Shown: in pieces, positions 7,180 to 9,250 of the stretch
How the letters are laid out: every line of letters starts with the position of its first letter
How positions within the stretch are numbered: the first letter of the stretch is position 1
Assembly: GCA_900754145.1 (NCBI GenBank)
Contig: CAAEBW010000200.1
Location: forward strand, 1-9,250
Direction: 5' to 3'
DNA: 9,250 nt
Origin: Clostridia bacterium
Lineage (GTDB): Bacteria > Bacillota > Clostridia > Oscillospirales > Acutalibacteraceae
Position numbers and translations under genes: made by a program
The notes under the pieces: model-generated
Databases searched by the model: none
What the model was told of the DNA's origin: nothing
What the model saw: only the letters and a program-made list of their open reading frames with translations

Positions 7180-8310
7180 TTGCGGCGCTTTTTGGCGCGG
7201 ATTGCGGATTTTATCCGAGAGTCCGATAAAATTTTACTTATCCTTTGTATTTTCACCAGCCTCTACGGCTGTCTTGCGGTTTTTTCCGCGACCCATTATC
7301 TTGAAAATTACCGCCCTGTTATAATTCAGCTGTTGTGTACGGTTATCGGCGTGTTCGCCGCGGTAATTATTTCCGCAATCGATTATGAAAAAATGCTCAA
7401 GCATTGGTACATAGCGGCGGCAGTCGGTCTTATCCCCGTAATACTCACCTTTTTTATCGGCTTTGCGCCCGAGGGTACCGACGACAAGGCGTGGCTTGAC
7501 CTCGGAATTACCACATTCCAGCCCTCCGAGCTTTTAAAGATATGCTTTATTATCACCTTCAGCGCGCATTTAAGCAGGGTTAAGCCTAATATTAACAAGC
7601 TGAAATACCTTATTCCCGTAGTCTTACACGGCGCTTTTCCCGTCTTGCTTATTCATATACAGGGCGACGACGGAACAGCCCTTGTGTTTGCGGTTATGTT
7701 CGTCTTTATGCTTTGGACGGCGGGGGTTTCGTGGAAATATTTTGTCGCGGCGTTTGCCGCCGCGCTTGCCGCGTCGCCGATAGTTTATTTCTTTGTTATG
7801 AACGATGACCAGCGGGCGCGTATAACAAGCCTCTTTGATGCTAATGCCGATACAAGCGGAGTGCTGTATCAGCAATGGCGCGGAAAAATGGCGCTCGCAA
7901 ACGGCGGTCTTACGGGTCAGGGGCTTTTAAACGGCGACCTTACGCAAAACGGCATTGTGCCTTACGGCTACAACGATTTTATATTTGTGAGTATCGGCGA
8001 GGAGCTGGGCTTTTTGGGCTGTATGGCGGTGGTTCTGCTTTTGGCTGCTATCTGTTTTCGCTGTATTCGGGTAGCCAAGCTTTCCTCTAAGGACAGCGGA
8101 AAGCTTATCTGTGTGGGAATGTTCTCTATGATTTTTGCACAAATGGTAATAAACGTGGGTATGTGTATTTCGATTTTGCCCGTTATCGGTATTACCCTGC
8201 CGTTTTTCAGTGCGGGCGGAACCTCGCTTTTATGTCTCTATCTCGGAATAGGGCTGGTACTTAATGTATATATGCACCGTAATTCGCGTACTATTTATCT
8301 GCACGATTAA
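7180..8310 (+). CDS. SEDS-family peptidoglycan glycosyltransferase (FtsW/RodA/SpoVE)
   Basis: A polytopic membrane protein of 376 residues from the TTG at 7180 (382 if the ATG at 7162 is used). SEDS proteins polymerise lipid II into glycan strands together with a class B penicillin-binding protein. Visible signatures are a series of hydrophobic helices spread over the whole length, QPSELLK after helix 3, QGDDGTALVF in the central part, the extracytoplasmic loop motif GYNDFIF with the expected catalytic aspartate at residue 266, GEELGFLG, and a C-terminal LPFFSAGGTSLL. Length and motifs fit RodA or SpoVE as well as FtsW; with no partner transpeptidase or sporulation gene next to it I cannot choose. 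It has its own strong promoter and is followed after 12 bp by a kinase-like gene. A leaky TTG start may keep the level low. Confidence 0.9.
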   Translation: MRRFLARIADFIRESDKILLILCIFTSLYGCLAVFSATHYLENYRPVIIQLLCTVIGVFAAVIISAIDYEKMLKHWYIAAAVGLIPVILTFFIGFAPEGTDDKAWLDLGITTFQPSELLKICFIITFSAHLSRVKPNINKLKYLIPVVLHGAFPVLLIHIQGDDGTALVFAVMFVFMLWTAGVSWKYFVAAFAAALAASPIVYFFVMNDDQRARITSLFDANADTSGVLYQQWRGKMALANGGLTGQGLLNGDLTQNGIVPYGYNDFIFVSIGEELGFLGCMAVVLLLAAICFRCIRVAKLSSKDSGKLICVGMFSMIFAQMVINVGMCISILPVIGITLPFFSAGGTSLLCLYLGIGLVLNVYMHRNSRTIYLHD

Positions 8311-8322
8311 GGAGGAGTTAGT

Positions 8323-8919
8323 ATGTCAAAAAACATCATCACTATCAGCCGTCAGTTCGGCAGCGGAGGAAGAACGGTAGGCAGAATGTTGGCTGAAAGG
8401 CTCGGCGTTCCTTTTTACGATAAGGAGCTTGTAAAGCAGGTCGCGGACGAAACCGGATTTGACACCTCTTTTATCGAGGAAAACGGTGAGTTTTCACCCT
8501 CAAAAAGTATCTTTTCCTTTGCAATGTCTCAGGGAATACCCTGTATGCAGAACGGTCTTTCAATGTCGGACTTTATTTTTTGCATACAGCGGCAGGTAAT
8601 ACTAAAGCTTGCCGAGCAGCCCTGTGTTATTGTCGGCAGAGGAGCGGACTATATACTCAAGGACAGGGAGGACTGCTTTAATGTCTTTATCCACGCCGAT
8701 ATGAAGTCCCGCGCCGAAAGAATCGTAAGGCTTTACGGCGAGAGCGAAAAAAAGCCCGAGCAGAGGCTTGCCGACAAGGACAAGAAAAGGAAAATTTATT
8801 ACAAGCATTACACCGACCGCGAGTGGGGCGATGCTAAAAATTACGATATGTGCCTGAATTCGGGAAAAATCGGGATAGATAAATGCGTAGAGCTTATTTT
8901 AGATGCGATTAAGGAATAA
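8323..8919 (+). CDS. Cytidylate kinase-like family protein
   Basis: A 198-residue P-loop protein of the cytidylate-kinase-like type (the family often labelled Cytidylate_kin2), distinct from true Cmk. The N-terminus has ITISRQFGSGGRTVG (6-20), a glycine-rich loop in which the usual GK[ST] is replaced by GRT. YDKELV (32-37) follows, then CVIVGRGADYIL (101-112), a strand with FIHAD (122-126), and a lid region rich in lysine and arginine ending in DAKNYDMCLNS (170-180). By family resemblance it should bind ATP and may phosphorylate a small molecule, but the substrate is not known. AAGGAGG (8309-8315), overlapping the stop of the SEDS gene, is 7 nt before the ATG. It is co-transcribed with the wall polymerase gene; a functional link is only suggested by position. 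No terminator is visible after it. Confidence 0.85.
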   Translation: MSKNIITISRQFGSGGRTVGRMLAERLGVPFYDKELVKQVADETGFDTSFIEENGEFSPSKSIFSFAMSQGIPCMQNGLSMSDFIFCIQRQVILKLAEQPCVIVGRGADYILKDREDCFNVFIHADMKSRAERIVRLYGESEKKPEQRLADKDKKRKIYYKHYTDREWGDAKNYDMCLNSGKIGIDKCVELILDAIKE

Positions 8920-8987
8920 TTTTAGGGGCTGAAAAAAACAAATCGAGGCTTGTAGGGATAACAAATTCAATTAACAAACATAGGGCT

Positions 8988-9002
8988 CGGGCTTGTCTCC
9001 CG
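8988..9002. repeat. Weak hairpin of the island (unit 1)
   Basis: CGGG (8988-8991) pairs with CCCG (8999-9002) around a 7-nt loop, after a TAGGG head at 8981-8985. The outer part is eroded: GG/CC at 8984-8985 and 9003-9004 pair only if two bases bulge out. Confidence 0.4.
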
Positions 9003-9022
9003 CCGTATAGCGTCTGAAATGC

Positions 9023-9046
9023 GGAACGGATAAATCCGTTCCCTAC
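9023..9046. repeat. Hairpin of the island (unit 2, head inverted)
   Basis: GGAACGGA (9023-9030) and TCCGTTCC (9035-9042) form a perfect 8-bp stem with loop TAAA. The right side continues into CCCTAC (9041-9046), the complement of the GTAGGG head, while the left side reads ATGC instead of GTAG, so the left outer arm is degraded. Confidence 0.75.
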
Positions 9047-9061
9047 ATTATCCGTTTTATC

Positions 9062-9085
9062 GTAGGGAAGGCATTTATGCCTTCC
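9062..9085. repeat. Hairpin of the island (unit 3)
   Basis: The GTAGGG head (9062-9067) leads into GGAAGGCA (9066-9073), which pairs perfectly with TGCCTTCC (9078-9085) around loop TTTA. Architecture matches unit 2 (8-bp stem, 4-nt A/T loop) with a different stem sequence. Confidence 0.75.
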
Positions 9086-9088
9086 GCG

Positions 9089-9123
9089 TCTAATGTCTGA
9101 CATCTAAAATCTAATATCTAAAT
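9089..9123. repeat. Five-copy tandem repeat with exact 7-bp period
   Basis: Units start at 9089, 9096, 9103, 9110 and 9117: TCTAATG, TCTGACA, TCTAAAA, TCTAATA, TCTAAAT. TCT is invariant in all five and TCTAA in four. It lies between hairpin units 3 and 4. Confidence 0.8.
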
Positions 9124-9125
9124 AC

Positions 9126-9152
9126 GTAGGGGCGGGTGTCCTCGACCGCCCG
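9126..9152. repeat. Hairpin of the island (unit 4)
   Basis: The GTAGGG head (9126-9131) leads into GGGCGG (9130-9135), which pairs with CCGCCC (9146-9151). An alternative fold pairs GGGCG (9130-9134) with CGCCC (9147-9151) and GTC (9138-9140) with GAC (9144-9146). The G/C-rich stem is unlike units 2 and 3. Confidence 0.65.
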
Positions 9153-9201
9153 AATAGCAAAATAACAAACGGGACGTCGAGGACGTAGCGTAAGCGTGCG
9201 A

Positions 9202-9242
9202 GACGGTAGTGAATGACAGTCCGGTGGACTGTCAGAGCCGTC
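9202..9242. repeat. Two-part stem-loop at the window edge
   Basis: Inner stem TGACAGTCC (9214-9222) / GGACTGTCA (9226-9234) is 9 bp and perfect with loop GGT. An outer stem GACGG (9202-9206) / CCGTC (9238-9242), plus a possible U-G pair, closes it across an asymmetric internal loop of 6 and 2 nt. No T-run follows, so it is not an obvious intrinsic terminator. Confidence 0.75.
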
Positions 9243-9250
9243 GAGGGACC

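Larger units (their letters stand above)
8920..9250. repeat. Non-coding repeat island of short hairpins with TAGGG heads
   Basis: No credible gene is present in these 331 bp. TAGGG occurs on the + strand at 8923, 8953, 8981, 9063 and 9127, and once inverted (CCCTA, 9041-9045). Several copies open or close a short hairpin whose stem sequence differs from copy to copy while remaining complementary. The island also holds a 7-bp tandem repeat and a larger stem-loop, described separately, and runs to the window edge. I recall similar intergenic hairpin repeats in gut Clostridia, but this could not be checked. Confidence 0.7.

Noticed and set aside
8920..9005. Intrinsic terminator after the kinase-like gene.
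   Set aside because: The only hairpin nearby is weak and no T-run follows it.
8909..9103. A 64-codon minus-strand open frame in the 3' non-coding region.
   Set aside because: It is translated straight through the hairpin repeats and overlaps the end of the kinase-like gene; it is a repeat artefact.
8951..9250. CRISPR array.
   Set aside because: The hairpins are not identical direct repeats, spacing is irregular, and no cas gene is present.

Overview
This 9.25 kb window is ordinary chromosomal DNA from a low-to-mid GC Gram-positive bacterium, most likely a gut-type Clostridia member (Oscillospiraceae/Ruminococcaceae-like). That placement is inferred from strong AGGAGG ribosome binding sites, tightly overlapping genes, a YhaO/YhaN-like nuclease pair, a trigger-factor-like FKBP lipoprotein and a cytidylate-kinase-like protein. 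No database search was possible. All eight genes are on the + strand, and most have a family I recognise.

Layout. (1) 1-3304: the 3' part of an SbcD/YhaO-type metallophosphoesterase gene overlaps by 11 bp a YhaN-type SMC-like ATPase gene. The ATPase has a membrane hairpin in the middle of its coiled coil, so the pair looks like a membrane-tethered DNA-end processing complex. (2) 3336-7051: a candidate extended -10 promoter, then four overlapping genes: prmA (ribosomal protein L11 methyltransferase), prfB (release factor 2, without the usual programmed frameshift), a lipoprotein with an FKBP-type prolyl isomerase domain, and a 4'-phosphopantetheinyl transferase. (3) 7095-8919: a near-consensus promoter, then a SEDS-family (FtsW/RodA/SpoVE) glycan polymerase gene that probably starts at a TTG, and a cytidylate kinase-like gene. 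(4) 8920-9250: a non-coding stretch packed with short hairpins that share a TAGGG head, a 7-bp-period tandem repeat, and a larger stem-loop at the window edge.

The protein-coding part is housekeeping: DNA repair, translation termination, extracytoplasmic folding, carrier-protein activation and wall synthesis. The less expected signals are the repeat island at the 3' end, a possible half-copy of one of its elements at 7065-7080, and the prmA/prfB junction. There prmA's UGA stop, the only UGA stop among the eight genes, lies across the start region of the gene for the UGA-reading release factor. I found no convincing new multi-gene system; the repeat island is the best candidate for something undescribed.
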